Part shown: positions 11,515 through 23,434 of the stretch, piece by piece
Position numbering within the stretch: the stretch's first letter is position 1
Layout of the letters: every line of letters starts with the position of its first letter
Assembly (NCBI GenBank): GCA_038501625.1
Contig: JAZAYU010000362.1
Span: 124,001-188,000, forward strand
Source of the DNA: Corbicula japonica
Lineage: Eukaryota; Mollusca; Bivalvia; Venerida; Cyrenidae
Direction of reading: 5' to 3'
Length of the DNA stretch: 64,000 bases
Position numbers and translations under genes: made by a program
Notes under the pieces: generated by a model
What the model was told of the DNA's origin: nothing
The model's database searches: none
The model's input: the letters and a program-made list of their open reading frames with translations, nothing else

Positions 11515-11734
11515 AACCCTTTACTCCATAGATACAACTTTGCATTGTGGAACAGTGTAGATCCAGATCAGCTGGCACTGATAAATTGTCTGATCAGGAT
11601 CTACACTGCTTGCTGTTGGATTCATTAGGTTATTTCTATATATCCAGATCAATTGGCATGGATGTGCTAACTGATCTAGAAGCACACTGGTTACATAACC
11701 GATAAAACCCAAATATATGAAGTAAAGTGTAAAC
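11515..11734. repeat. Family A palindromic repeat next to a splice donor
   Basis: AACCCTTTACTCCATAGATA at the left, both internal pairs, and a decayed right end ATATGAAGTAAAGTGTAA. The right end lies about 16 bp from the donor edge of the exon at 12217-11750. Confidence 0.75.
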
Positions 11735-11749
11735 AGTTACATTTTGTAC

Positions 11750-12217
11750 CTTTGACTGTAGTGGTTGCTGATTTCTCAGTTTCTGTAACTTCTGGTGGAA
11801 CAGTTGCAGTTGTCTTCACAGTAACTTTTCCTTCCTCAGTCGGTTTACTTCTCTCTGCATTGGGCACACAGTCTTTGTTGCCATCTTCTATGTAACCTAT
11901 CTGACACTGGCATGTTCCAGATTTTGACCTTGAACTGTTAGGTACACAGTAACGGTTTTTAGCACAAGCAGTAATTCCCAATTCGCAGTCTATCAACAAT
12001 TCACAATTGTCATCATCATCTCTGATAAATCCAGCAGAACACTGACAAATACCCTTGTCTGAGTCAGTTTTCCACTGTACACATTCTTTGTGTTTACCGC
12101 ACTCTGTGGAGCCCAGGACACATTCTTCAGGGGCAAAATTAAGTCCTGCCATATGCGGAACATCACTTCCTTCAGCTGCGGTCTGTGGTGTGCCACCTTC
12201 AGCTAATGCTTTTGGAG
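11750..12217 (-). CDS. KIAA0319L: KIAA0319-like protein, exon with two EGF-like modules and Thr-rich stalk
   Basis: Minus strand, 468 bp (156 codons), acceptor TATTTCAG, donor AAAG/GTACAA, phase 1 at both ends. It opens with a short Ala/Gly/Thr linker. Then follow two six-cysteine modules: the first runs from EECVLGSTEC through CQCSAGF to DDDDNC, the second from IDCELGITAC through CQCQIGYIEDG to KDC. Both show the C-x-C and following Gly-aromatic pattern of EGF domains. The exon finishes with a charged, Thr-rich stretch ending TTTVK, which leads straight into the VSAGD exon. EGF modules here are not part of the vertebrate KIAA0319 layout as I remember it. The product should be extracellular and membrane anchored. 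Confidence 0.83.
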
Positions 12218-13040
12218 CTGAAATATACAATAAATAATGTAAAATCATGAACTTTCTTGGGTAAAGAATGTCATGGATTTAACAGAGACTTGCTAACTGA
12301 TCAATCCATGACTTTAAAGCCAAAAGGAAATAAAATATTACATCAAAATGTATGAATACATATTTTGGAACTAGAAAACCTCAAACTTTAGAATTCAAGA
12401 AAACCCATAAAATAAATGGATTCACAGTATTGGATTTGCTTGCATGCAAGCGAAGTTTTTGCAGTGAATATTGTGGGATTAAACAAAACTGACATAATTT
12501 ATTTAGTATTTAGATGTGCTACAACTGTTTAGTGTTCAACAAAATATGGAATACGCCAGAAACAAAATGAACAGAAAGAGTATGGATTTAGTTTTAAGGG
12601 ACTGAGAAGGAATCATTTTCTAAATTCATTATCCAAGTCTTGAGACACTTGGAATTAACAAATTCAAAGTTTTGCCTTCATATAATATTATGTTTTATTT
12701 GAGTCTGCAATTCCTGATTATATTTGAAATTTCTAAGCCAACTTTTTGTTCCTTTTCAATATATTACATAGATGGACACATAAACAAATTGCAACACTTA
12801 ATAAGCATACAACAATAAACTGCTCAGGGGTGGATCCAGAGGGGATTCAGTGAGGTTGCTCAAACCCAGTGTTTGGACAGCAATATTTCATTTTTATGGT
12901 GATTCTGGCCGGAAAGTTAGAAACTATCATGAAACTACCAAAAGACTGCCCCAAACAAACCTTTTCTAGAAGTTGCATCTGACCCTGAACTGTGAAGTGC
13001 ATCTGACATTTTTCAATCAGACACTATTTGAGAACAGAAC
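12218..13040. other. Intronic sequence, nothing recognised
   Basis: No repeat family member or exon was identified in this upstream flank of the EGF exon. Confidence 0.35.
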
Positions 13041-15149
13041 TAGAATGTGTCCTCGGATACTGATGCCCCCACTGCTGCAAAATAATTTTTAATTAACAAA
13101 GGGCCATAACTCAGGTAACAAGAGCTGTCCGAGGAGACAGCGCGCTCGACTATTCGAATCATTTGAAACAAATGCAATTTGAAGATTAAAACAATAACAA
13201 CTATGGCCAAAACATTCATGTGCAATCAGGAAAAGTATTAACAAGTGAATGGGAGAAGGTAATTTTAAATAACAGAAATAATTCCATAATGTTCCATAAT
13301 TATTGAACTAAAAAGGGGAATAACTATGAAATATTTTTGGAAGAGTTAAAAAAAACTTGTTAGTAATTTATGATTGGAGAAATTTACTTTAAGTTCAATA
13401 TCAATTACTTCAGTAATGTTACAGAAAAAGAATTGAAATGAACAAAAGTATTACTTTAAAAAGCATACAGTAGGTCAAGTGAAAGTGATCTAGATTATGA
13501 TGGTGAAAATGTTTTTCAAGTTTGAAGTTGATATCTGTAATAACTTCAAAGTTAAGGGCCAAGTGCATAAAAACTTGAAAACAAAATCTATTTTAAAAAG
13601 GACATAAATTTAAAAAAATTGTAGCAGAGTTTTCGGTCTTGGTGGTTATTGTAAAGATTATCATAGTGACTATACATGTAAATTCTAAGTTAGAAGTTAC
13701 TATCTCGTTGTTTCAAAGTTATGGATCAAACTCATATTTCGGCTAATGCAAAAACTAAGTTCAAAAGGGCATAACTTACAGAAATATTTCCGGTAGAGTT
13801 ATGGGTCTGGTTGATAATGATTGAGAAACTGATGTCAAACATATATTTCAAATTTCAAAGTAATATCTCTAGTTGTTTAAAAGTTATGAGAGAATTGCAT
13901 AAGTGAAAAGGGGCATAACTTGAGAAATATTGGTAGCAGAGTAATGGGTCTTTTTGATAATGACATAGATTTTGATGGTGAATATAAATTCTAAGTTTCA
14001 AAGTAATATCTCAAGTAGTTTCAAAGTTATAGGCCAAGTGCAAATTTTGCTTTACACAAAATTTAAGTGAAAAAGGGGCATAACTTGCAAAATATTGGAA
14101 GCAGGGTCATGGGTCTTGTTGGTTATGATGTAGATTTTGATGTTAAATATATATTTCAAGTTTCAAGGCAATATCTCAATTAGTTCCAAAGTTATGAGCC
14201 AAGCAAAATGTAAGTGAAAAAGGGGGATAACCTTTAAAAATAATGGTAGCAGAGTTATAGAGTTGTGGGTCTTGTTGGTAATGATGTAGAATTTGATGCT
14301 GAATATATATTCCAAGTTTCAAGTTGATATCTCAAGTAGTTTATAAGTGATGGACCAAAGTGCATATTTTCCTTAACACAAAAAACGCAAAATTTAAGTG
14401 AAAAAGGGGCATAATTTGAAAAATATTGGAAGCAGGGTTATTGGTTTGTTGGGTATGATGTAGATTCTAATGGTGAAAATATATTTCAAGTTTCAAGGCA
14501 ATATCTAAAGTATTTTTAAAGTTATGGGCAAAATGCATATTTTGCTTAACACAAAATATAAGAAAAAAGGGGCATAACTTGAAATATATTGACAGCAGAG
14601 TTATGGGTGTTGTTGGTAATGATGAAGAATTTGATGGTGAATATATATTCCAAGTTTCAAGTTGATATCTCAAGTAGTTTATAAGTTATGGACCAAAGTG
14701 CATATTTTCCTTAACGCAAAATTGAAGTGAAAAAGGGGCATAACTTGAAAAATATTGGAAGCAGAGTTATGGGTCTTGTTGGTAATGATGTAGAACTTGA
14801 TGGTGAATATATATTCCAAGTTTCAAGTTGATATCACAAGTAGTTTTTAAGTTATGGACCAATGTGCATATTTTGTTTAACGGACGGAGACACCGACACC
14901 GATACCGGGGCGAGTAGGATAGCTCCCCTATTCTTCGAATAGTCGAGCTAAAAATTGTCACAGGAAAAATTCCTTTCTTAACCATCATCTACACATCCTG
15001 CTTGATCATCTGTGCAAGTTTGAAAGAAATCCGCCTTATTGTTTTTGGAGGAGTTCTTGCCAAAAGATTTGGGGGATGTACGGAAGGACGGATTTAGGTA
15101 CGTAGGGACGTACGGACAGACAGACGAATGCAACTCTATATGCCTCCCA
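13041..15149. mobile_element. Outer array-type element, split by an inner one
   Basis: The left part is ACTAGAATGTGTCCTCGGAT followed by ATGCCCCCA. The right part (14956-15149) carries a GGACGTACGGACAGACAGAC tract and ends ATGCCTCCCA. These resemble the ends of the 7252-9088 element. The two parts are separated by a complete second element at 13118-14955. Confidence 0.6.
13118..14955. mobile_element. Inner array-bearing element, about 165-bp units
   Basis: The left end contains GCTCGACTATTCGAAT (13144-13159) and the right end ATTCTTCGAATAGTCGAGCT, so the termini are inverted repeats. The interior is a decayed array of 160-180 bp units (AAAAAGGGGCATAACTTGAA, then GGTCTTGTTGGTAATGATG), roughly nine copies with later copies more alike. 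A CGGACGGAGACACCGACACC segment precedes the right terminus. It has no coding capacity. Confidence 0.7.
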
Positions 15150-15662
15150 CTATTGACAAAGCGTATGAACTATTGACAAAGCGTATTTCAGGAAGACCGG
15201 GTTTAAGATCTTCAAACTGCGGGACATTATATAACATTCCGTTTAATAAAAGAAAGACTTTCAGTGACAGAAGTTTCTGTACCATCGGCCCAGTGCAATG
15301 GAACAGTCTGCCATTAGATGTGCGACAATCAGAATCCTTAGATGTGTTTAAGAAGCGTTTAAAGACATTTTACTTCTGCAATTTTAATTCATTGTTTTAA
15401 AGTGGGGAAATACGCGTACTTTTAAAAGAATCAAAGAACTATTACTGCTGTACAAATATTTGTATGTTTTATTGTTTTCTTGAAATGTTTTAACATTTTA
15501 GATTTTGTGAACTGTTGCAAATTTTAATTATCTGTATTACTTTTATTATATTTTAGTCTATGTCTCACTTTGATTTTATTAGGTATTGTACAACGCCATT
15601 GAATATAATACTGTATAAAAATAGGCGTTTAATCAAATAAAATAGTTTCAGTTTCAGTTTCA
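15150..15662 (+). mobile_element. 5'-truncated non-LTR retrotransposon, 3' end
   Basis: An open frame to the TAA at 15398-15400 encodes the C-terminal tail seen in many LINE reverse transcriptases: SGRPGLRSS, then FSDRSFCTIGPVQWNSLPLD, then FKKRLKTFYF. About 250 bp of 3' untranslated sequence follows and ends in a short TTTCAG tandem tail (GTTTCAGTTTCAGTTTC) instead of poly(A), as in CR1/L2-like and RTE-like groups. Endonuclease and catalytic reverse transcriptase parts are missing, so the copy is dead on arrival. An 18-bp direct repeat (ACTATTGACAAAGCGTAT, 15149 and 15169) marks its left edge, where it abuts the preceding array element. Confidence 0.75.
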
Positions 15663-15930
15663 CTTTGTGGAGGCATAACAAAGAACTTTATAAAAACAGA
15701 CTGAAACAGCATTTAATGATATCAATCAACAAATGCTAGATAAACTGCCATTTGTCATTATACCAAACAACAAAACATAATCACTCTATGCTATACAGTC
15801 ACCAGGTAACTGCTGTTAATCTTATTTTTCAGTTTACCAATTTACAAATCAGATGCACTGCATGCTTCAGGGCCGGATGCAAGATATTTAGAAAGGGGTT
15901 TGTTTGGTGAAGTGTTAGGGTAGTTGACCC

Positions 15931-16182
15931 TAAATTTCCTCCATATATATATATATGCCTTTTTACACAATCATATGCAGCCAGTGTAGATCCAGATCAG
16001 CCGGCACAACCGTGCTGTCTGATCATGATTTGCACTGGTCGCTTTTTGGTAAAAAATAACCTAATAAATCATTAAATAGTGAACAGTGTAGATCCTCATT
16101 AGATGGCACGAATGTGCCGGCTGATCTGGATCTACACTGTTCACCCACGCCATAAAGACGTGTATATGGAGGAAAGAGTTAA
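15931..16182. repeat. Family A palindromic repeat (complete copy)
   Basis: ATTTCCTCCATATATATATA at the left and TATATGGAGGAAAGAGTTAA at the right, with both internal pairs preserved. Confidence 0.8.
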
Positions 16183-16796
16183 ATGATTATTTCCAACTTT
16201 CTGGCCAAAATCCCCATTTAAGTGTGGAGGAAACCGTAAGCTTATCCATGGTTACCCTAAGAACTCCTCTAATTCTTCATCTTCACTTCCTTCCTGGGCC
16301 CAAGATTATAAAGCTGAGAATGGAGTCTCAAATCTTGAGCATTTGATTGACTGATGTGGATCTACACTGTTTAGCAGCCATATCCCATAGTGTAATACTT
16401 TAAAAAGAAATTAACTGTCATCAAGAAAATAGCAATTGATCTACAGCATCTTAGGTTGAATAAGCAAACCCCATTAGAAAAACGTTCACATATCGAAAGA
16501 AAACAATAATGCTTATTTAAATTTTGGAAATATGTGGAAAACTGGAGCAACAGATGACTAAAACAACAAGCTTTTTTTAAGACATGACATGTTAGTTTAT
16601 ATTACATCTGTGAAACAATCATTTTTTTTAAATGAAGCTGTCACAGGAAACTAATTCTTCAATTTATTTTTCTGAGAAGACATTATAGCGTGACTTTAAA
16701 GTGCTAAATAAATAACCTACATTTCCTTAGACAGTGGAAAAAAACATGGCATTGTTACGAAAAAGCCCCTTGTCTGGCATTTTAATTATCGTTTCG
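16183..16796. other. Intronic sequence with a Family B fragment
   Basis: A half-copy of Family B lies near 16310-16355 (AAGATTATAAAGCTGAGAAT, CTCAAATCTTGAGCATTTGA). Nothing else was recognised. Confidence 0.35.
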
Positions 16797-16985
16797 ATCC
16801 ATAAATCTCAAAAGCAAACAGTTTAGATCCAGATCTGTTGGTTCATCTCTGCCATCTGATCAGGATTTACACTGTTTGCTTTTAGATTTAGTAGGTTATT
16901 CTGACAAAGTAGTAAACAGGGTGGATCCAGTTCAGACTACATGGATGTCACACTGCTATAAAGGTGTAGATGTGGAGTAAAGTAC
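16797..16985. repeat. Family A palindromic repeat (degenerate)
   Basis: ATCCATAAATCTCAAAAGCA, arms TTTAGATCCAGATCTG and TGATCAGGATTTACACTG, right end GTAGATGTGGAGTAAAG. Confidence 0.6.
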
Positions 16986-17117
16986 AGTGATCTTAAATCA
17001 TCGAAATAAGCTTTGCAATCATAAAATTTGGTAATAAAAAATACTGTAAATTTGATTTAATTGTTAATGAATTCTGCTCTTTAAATTGGTTACTTTAAAA
17101 TTAACATCCATTTATTC

Positions 17118-17255
17118 AATCAGGATCAACACTGTATGATTTTTGATTGATAAGGTTATTTCTAATCTAACCAAGATTCGAACACTATAGATCCAGATCA
17201 GACAAAAAAGCTGTGCTGGCTGATCTGTATCTACACTGGTCACCCATGTTAATGT
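17118..17255. repeat. Family A fragment
   Basis: Contains ATCAGGATCAACACTGTATG and the pair TATAGATCCAGATCAG facing GCTGATCTGTATCTACACTG. The outer termini are missing. Confidence 0.5.
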
Positions 17256-17474
17256 GCTTGCAAGTAAATTTATTTTAGGTAAAGAAAAATTTCTTGTCAG
17301 TTTTTTGTTTTGATACTTTTTCCTTGAAAACTGTTGCATTTTTGAGTAATAAATATGAAGTTATAAATAATTATTGAGGATTCAGATATGTACAGCAAAC
17401 GATGGTGATAGATCTTCAGCTTGGTCAACAAAAACACTGACTTTGATGTGTTTTTTTTTTCAATATATTTTATA

Positions 17475-17772
17475 TACCGTATACCCCCGTTTTAACGCTC
17501 CCCCCCTAATAAACGCCCCCTCCCCTTTTTCATTCTAAAATTTTTCAATCAGGGGCAGAAAGACATTTAAAATTGACAAAAAAGTACAAATAATTAAATT
17601 AGATCTTACTTTTTCTGACAATAATCCAGTATTATTCCAACACAAATCAATTGAAAACTGTTAAACACTTTTTATTATCACAACTTTAACAATAACGGTA
17701 AACTTGTAAGGTATTTTTTTTTTCGCATAAAATGTTACACCCCCGGGGGCGTTAAAACGGGGGTATACGGTA
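17475..17772. mobile_element. MITE with long terminal inverted repeats and TA flanks
   Basis: About 298 bp. TACCGTATACCCCCGTTTTA at the left is matched by its exact reverse complement at the right (17749-17772), about 24 bp. The flanks are TATA-rich, consistent with a TA duplication. No transposase is present. A Tc1/mariner/pogo-type parent is a reasonable guess from TA flanks alone. Confidence 0.75.
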
Positions 17773-18985
17773 TATATTTTGTTCATCTTTTGCAGCCAAG
17801 TGACAGGCGCATAGTAAATAACCAGAATGTCCAAAATGTAAAGAAGATTGATGGGTAAAATCTCTGTGATAGACAACCTGACCAGAATTTTCCTGCTTCA
17901 AATTCTTTCTTATAGACGGGATTTTCAATGATAATGTTAAATTATAGTTTACGAACTTTTAAGAAGCTAAATATAATGCAGCTGTATTTAGCATCTATTT
18001 TTGACGAAGCGACCACTTCATGCGCCATCTCGATTTTTGTGACGTTTCGGAAATCCTACTTTCGCTTTTAGTCGCGCGGACCAAATTTTTTTTAGTAAAT
18101 TAAAATTTTATTAGCCCAAACTAATGCGGCAAATTTGTGCCTATAGTTCCAAATACATGTAATATTTCATACAAGAGCGGGTTAAATTGAAGTAATGTCG
18201 CTTTTAAAAAAACTACTGCCAATGTTGCTTCTTTTCAAAGAATAATGAACAGACAAAGTTTGATGAAAATCATTCAAAATAGATTTCTGGATGCATTGAT
18301 TAAACCAGTCCTCTAGATCCTTAGAATTTGTAGGAAAAGAGATGAAATGGTTGCATTAGCTGGTCAAAGGCAAACCAAAATTTATAAAACTATAAGAAAA
18401 TAACTTACAAAATTGTGAATTAAAACAATTCGGCTGCAAGGAAAAGTAAAATCCTAAATAGAATGAACATGTGACAAGCGTCATAACCTTTATCATTGGA
18501 AACATTTCTTAAATAATCAAAGTCCTGTGTTATTAGCATCTTAACAGATTTGAAAAAAATCTTTTAAATTAATTTCACAAGATTACAGTACATAATTTTG
18601 AGTGTCAATGAACGCTATGATGCAAGAAATACTTCTTATACATCAAGTAAAATGGAAGAATCTTAAGACCAATATTTAAGTCAATTTTCTTATCATTCAT
18701 AGAAAGTATCAGTGCCTTACCAATGTATCTTTTTATAAATTTGCTAGAAGATAAGTATCTTTGACCTCAAAGGTTTTGTTTAACTTTTTACAGGATAAAT
18801 TGGGCATTGAAATAGACAGGCAACACAGGATATGACCTCCAGATGTCACTGCCTGTTATGAGTAACAATACATCATCTCTTATAAAGAGCTGATTTGACA
18901 ACTGACGTGATTCATGCCTTGTTTAACAATTATTTATTATTCCTATGATATCAAATAACAAACATTATATGTAACATGTGAGCCG
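17773..18985. other. Intronic sequence, nothing recognised
   Basis: No convincing exon, RNA gene or repeat was found. The short CG-richer patch near 18005-18085 is unexplained. Confidence 0.3.
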
Positions 18986-21026
18986 GAAAAAAGCATACAA
19001 CACACTATACTGCTCATACATCACACAGTACAGAACTACACACACTACAACTCACACAACACACTATACTGCTAACATAACAACTATACTTCTCACAAAA
19101 CATACAATAAAGCTGCTACACACAAAATATTGTAGACTGCTACACCAGAGGTGCAGAAATTTTCTTTGACCCACTCGCCCTGCAGGTCGAGTGAATGAGT
19201 AAGTGCACTCGCCCTTACAGAAAGTACACTCGCCCTTACATTTTAAATAAAATACTCTTTCTGTTGCAATTTTTGTTTTGTTTTTCTATTCATTCTATCT
19301 CTTTCTTACTGTCTCGCTTGCTCTCTCACTTTTCATTATCACCCTTACCTTGTGTAAAAAATGTTTTGTTTCGACATTTTGACATATAGCGGGAAAATAC
19401 CTGCACCGGAAATCAAATTGTATTTTGTAAACAAAGTGAAAATATTTCATTTTTCCGAAGAAAACACATGTGCTTTGCTAAAACATTTAATCGCCCGGTT
19501 ATAATGCTCACTTTACACACTAGACACCTACACATCACATTTTATTGCTCACTTAACTCACTAGACTGCTACACATCACATTATATTGCTCACTTAACAC
19601 ACTAGACACCTACACATCACATTATATTGCTCACTTAACACACTAGACACCTACATATCACATTATATTGCTCACTTAACACACTAGACACTTACACATC
19701 ACATTATATTGCTCACTTAACACTCTAGACACCTACACATCACATTAAATTGCTCACTTTACACACTAGACACCTACACATCAGATTATATTGCTCACTT
19801 AACACACTAGACACCTACACATCAGATTATATTGCTCACATAACACACATAGTCTGCTACACATCACATTATATTGTTCACGTAACGCACTAGACTGCTA
19901 CACATCACATTATATTGTTCACATAACACACTAGGCTGCTTAGCATCACATTATATTGTTCACATAACACATTAGGCTGCTTAACATCACATTATATTGT
20001 TCACATAAAACACTAGGCTGTTCACACAACACACTAGACTGCTACACAACACACTAGGATGTTCAAACAACACACTAGACTGCTACACATCACATTACAT
20101 TGTTCACATAATGCACTAGACTGCTACACATCACAATATATTGCTCACTTAACACACTAGACTGCTACACATCACATTATATTGCTCACATAACATACTA
20201 GGCTGCTTAACATCATATTATATTGCTCACTAACACACTAGACTGCTACACATCACATTATATTGCTCACTAACACACTAGGCTGCTACACATCACATTA
20301 TATTGTTCACATTATGCACAAGACTGCTATACATCACATTATATTGTTCACATAACGCACTAGGCTGCTTAACATCACATTATATTGTTCACATAACACT
20401 AGGCTGCTTATCATCACATTATATTGTTCACATAACACACTAGGCTGCTTAACATCACATTATATTGTTCACATTACACACTAGCCTGTTCACACAACAC
20501 ACTAGACTACTACACAACACACTAGGATGTTCACACAACACATTACACTGCTACACAACAAACTAGGCTGTTCACACAACACTCTAGACTGCTACATAAC
20601 ACACCAGGCTGTTCACACAACCAACAAGACTGCTACACAACACACTAGACTGCTACACATCACATTATGTTGCTCACACAACACAGTACTGCATGTAGAA
20701 CCCACTAAACTGCTCACACAACATACTATACTGCTCACACAACACACATTACTGCTCACACAACACACATTACCACTCACAACACACATTACCGCTCACA
20801 CAACACATAAATGCTCAGACAACCCACTATACTGCTCATACAACCCACTTCACTGCTCTCACAACATACTATACTGCTAACACAACACACATTACTGCTC
20901 ACACAACACATAACTGCTCATACAACCAAATATACTGCTCATACAACCCACTATACTACTCACACAACATACCATACTGCTCACACAACACACATTACTG
21001 ATCATACAACCCACTTAAACCTTTAG
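18986..21026. repeat. Minisatellite of about 41-bp and 20-bp related units
   Basis: From 19505 to about 20680 a unit of about 41 bp (ACACTAGACACCTACACATC, then ACATTATATTGCTCACTTAA) repeats with growing divergence. From 20700 to 21010 a shorter related unit of about 20 bp (CACACAACACACATTACTGCT) takes over. Related sequence also lies at 18995-19147, cut off from the rest by 19148-19504. The open frames here are simple Thr/His/Leu repeats and not genes. Confidence 0.85.
19148..19504. other. Unrelated block inside the minisatellite
   Basis: About 355 bp of non-satellite sequence interrupts the array. It contains CACTCGCCCTGCAGGTCGAG, then two CACTCGCCCTTACA repeats, and ends near AATCGCCCGGTTATAATGC. 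The CTCGCCC / CGCCCGG ends suggest an insertion, but no clean target duplication was seen. Confidence 0.45.
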
Positions 21027-21442
21027 TCACATTTCAAAATACTTATTTCTCATTCATTATTGCTAAAGTACTTCACAGTGCATAAGTCCTCTTACACACC
21101 TGTTTTTCACTGGACATGACAATCTGGTGTACAACAAGAGCCTGTGTTCCACCTTGGGCCGCAGTATTCAGGCACAGATAGGCACCTGGGCATAACCAAT
21201 GACCTACTTACAAGCTCACTGGTCAAAACAGACAAACAGACAGCAGGCACACTAAGCTGTAAAGTTATCTATTCTCTGATATTTATTGTAAAAGTTTCTG
21301 CAGAATAAAACCCTTGTCTACCTCGCTGTTGATGTCTTGAACAAATTAACAAAATTACTTTTGTATCACACTTGCATTCTCTGTTCTATTCAACTGGAAA
21401 ACAAAATTACCACTAGTATGGTTTCATTTTGACCAATTAAAT

Positions 21443-22545
21443 TAGGGATGGGAACGGATACCTAAATCACTATTCGGATAACCGTATCCGGTATCCGGAT
21501 AATATCCGAATAACCGTATCATTTTATCGACCAGAGAAATTTTGCTGATTTAATAATTTAAATTTAAAAAGCACAAACGTTACACTATATCGCGATCGTC
21601 GACCAACCTACCGGGTATATCACGGAAACAAAATATAAGTGCAAATTGGGACCCAACGACTTAACTTTTTAAGTCAATAACGAGTTGAAAAAAATTTAGC
21701 TACCGCGAAAAAGTACAAGTTGGAAAAGGTTCGATAAAATTGGAGTTTTATTTCACGTGGACGCTTGCGAGCGCATACATAATATTCTTTAAACGAAAAA
21801 TACGCATATAGTCATATGCACTCATATGCCAGGCGATTCATTTTACGAAAATCGGCCTGCACAGCAGCGGAACATGTAAAAACACAGAGTTTACAATAAC
21901 TACATGAACAAATGTTGTGTAACCAATTTTTCGATAAATCACATGTATCGGGTTAAAAATACATGTAAAAGTTACGGTAATAGTTAATTGCATCATCTAA
22001 TATTTTTTAATATCGCCGACTAACGTTAAATGATTTTTTTCCTTTCAAGTCTTTAATGCGGTCATGTCAAAATAACAAACTGTCAAGATTATATTTGCTC
22101 AAACTTCTGTTGCAATAAATTGTCAATAATCTGAGGTTTGTTCTCGTTAACGAAAATAATCAAGTTGTTGCAACTTGACAGGTGTCATTTAACACGCTCT
22201 GTTCAAGGTACATCAATCAACAAAACAAAAGATCACGGTCTGGAATACAGATCTTCCGGTCTCCCAATTAACCACTATACAAACAATTAACACCTCTTTG
22301 TCAACTCTGCTAAGACATCCTGGTCGAGTTACGCCTGGGGAAAACCATGTCAGTATCGAGATTAGTGCAAGCAGTGTAGCGAGTTTTAGGAAGATTTACC
22401 AGTTTAAGTTATATTTTACCAACCTTGAACAAAATATTGAAATTAAATTCGTAAGAATTTGGGGGTATTCAGATTCGAGAATGGTATGCGGATACGATCT
22501 TACTATTCGGATATTCGGTTATCCGGATAACCGTTCCCATCCCTA
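21443..22545. mobile_element. hAT-like non-autonomous element with 8-bp duplication
   Basis: 1103 bp. The left end TAGGGATGGGAACGG matches the right end CCGTTCCCATCCCTA in reverse complement. The 8-bp flank AATTAAAT occurs immediately outside both ends (21435-21442 and 22546-22553). An 8-bp duplication with a TAGGG-type terminus fits the hAT superfamily. Subterminal regions are rich in CGGATA/TATCCG repeats (for example TATCCGGTATCCGGATA), which could be transposase-binding arrays. No transposase frame remains. Confidence 0.88.
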
Positions 22546-22679
22546 AATTAAATACATCTTCAGAGAATTGTTTGTTAAGAGTTTATTGACTAGTTATCAG
22601 TGCAGAACCTGGTCAGTCTTCAAATTAGTTATCAGTGTAGAACTTGGTCAGTCATTATTTAAAACAGGGTGAATGTTAC

Positions 22680-22835
22680 CTTGAACACATAGTTTGGAGT
22701 GAGTATTCTTTCTGACATAGCCGTCCACACATTCACACCTTCTCACCAAGTTGGCATTGGTAACACACTGTTCATTGTCAGCACAGCCTTGCTTCTTGTT
22801 CCAGGGAGAACACTCATGTACATTTTTCGTCACAT
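22680..22835 (-). CDS. KIAA0319L: KIAA0319-like protein, single EGF-like exon
   Basis: Minus strand, 156 bp (52 codons), acceptor TGTTTCAG, donor CAAG/GTAACA, phase 1 at both ends. One complete six-cysteine EGF-like module: HECSPWNKKQGC, then DNEQC, then RRCECVDGYVRK, then KLC. The C-x-C followed by a Gly-Tyr is characteristic. Phase 1-1 symmetry makes it a shuffling-competent module and lets it splice in frame between the MANSC exon (31085-30774) and the two-EGF exon (12217-11750). It is placed in the same gene because strand, phase and domain class all agree; direct transcript evidence is lacking. Confidence 0.78.
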
Positions 22836-22895
22836 CTGAAACACACAAAGTTGTTTTACACATTTCACAGACTTGACCCTTAAATTCATATTATA

Positions 22896-23092
22896 AGTGT
22901 TTAACACATGTGCTCAGTGACCAGTGTAGATCGAGATCCATGCCATCTGATCTGGATCTGCATTGGTCCCATTTTGGTCAGAAATAACCTAAATAATTCA
23001 AAAAGTGAACAGTGCAGATCCTGATCAGATGGCATGGGTGTGGATCTACACTGTTCGCCCACGCAATATGTATGCATAGATATAGGGTTTAC
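22896..23092. repeat. Family A palindromic repeat (partly decayed)
   Basis: Arms GACCAGTGTAGATCGAGATC and GATCCTGATCAGATGGCATG, with decayed termini. It lies about 60 bp on the acceptor side of the EGF exon at 22835. Confidence 0.6.
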
Positions 23093-23434
23093 ATTTTATA
23101 CCTTCTCACAGTTGGATCGTGAGACATGGTCGTTGTCTTCTGCTGAAAGGATAAATTTTATGTTTTATCATTTGTGAATTCAATCATCTGAAACTAAGTT
23201 GTCCAACCAGTAGCTTATGGAAAGGGGAATTAGGGAGAACACTTTGCAGACTGTCCCTTTGTGTGGAGATGGAAGCTTTGGAGAAAATACCACAAACTGA
23301 AAGAAACTTTGGAAAACACTACACAAACTGTCCTTTCTTTGGAGAGGGATATTAAACAAGAGGGCCATGATGGCCCTATATTGCTCACCTGAGTACAAAA
23401 GTACTCTCAGCTTTACCCAAGGGCCTACATTTAA

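Noticed and set aside
18986..20680. Regularly repeated short units, considered as a CRISPR array
   Set aside because: Units adjoin without unique spacers, the sequence is simple and AC-rich, and the context is animal nuclear DNA.
20527..21026. Plus-strand frames of 117 and 71 codons rich in Thr, His and Leu
   Set aside because: They are translations of the minisatellite and have no protein features.
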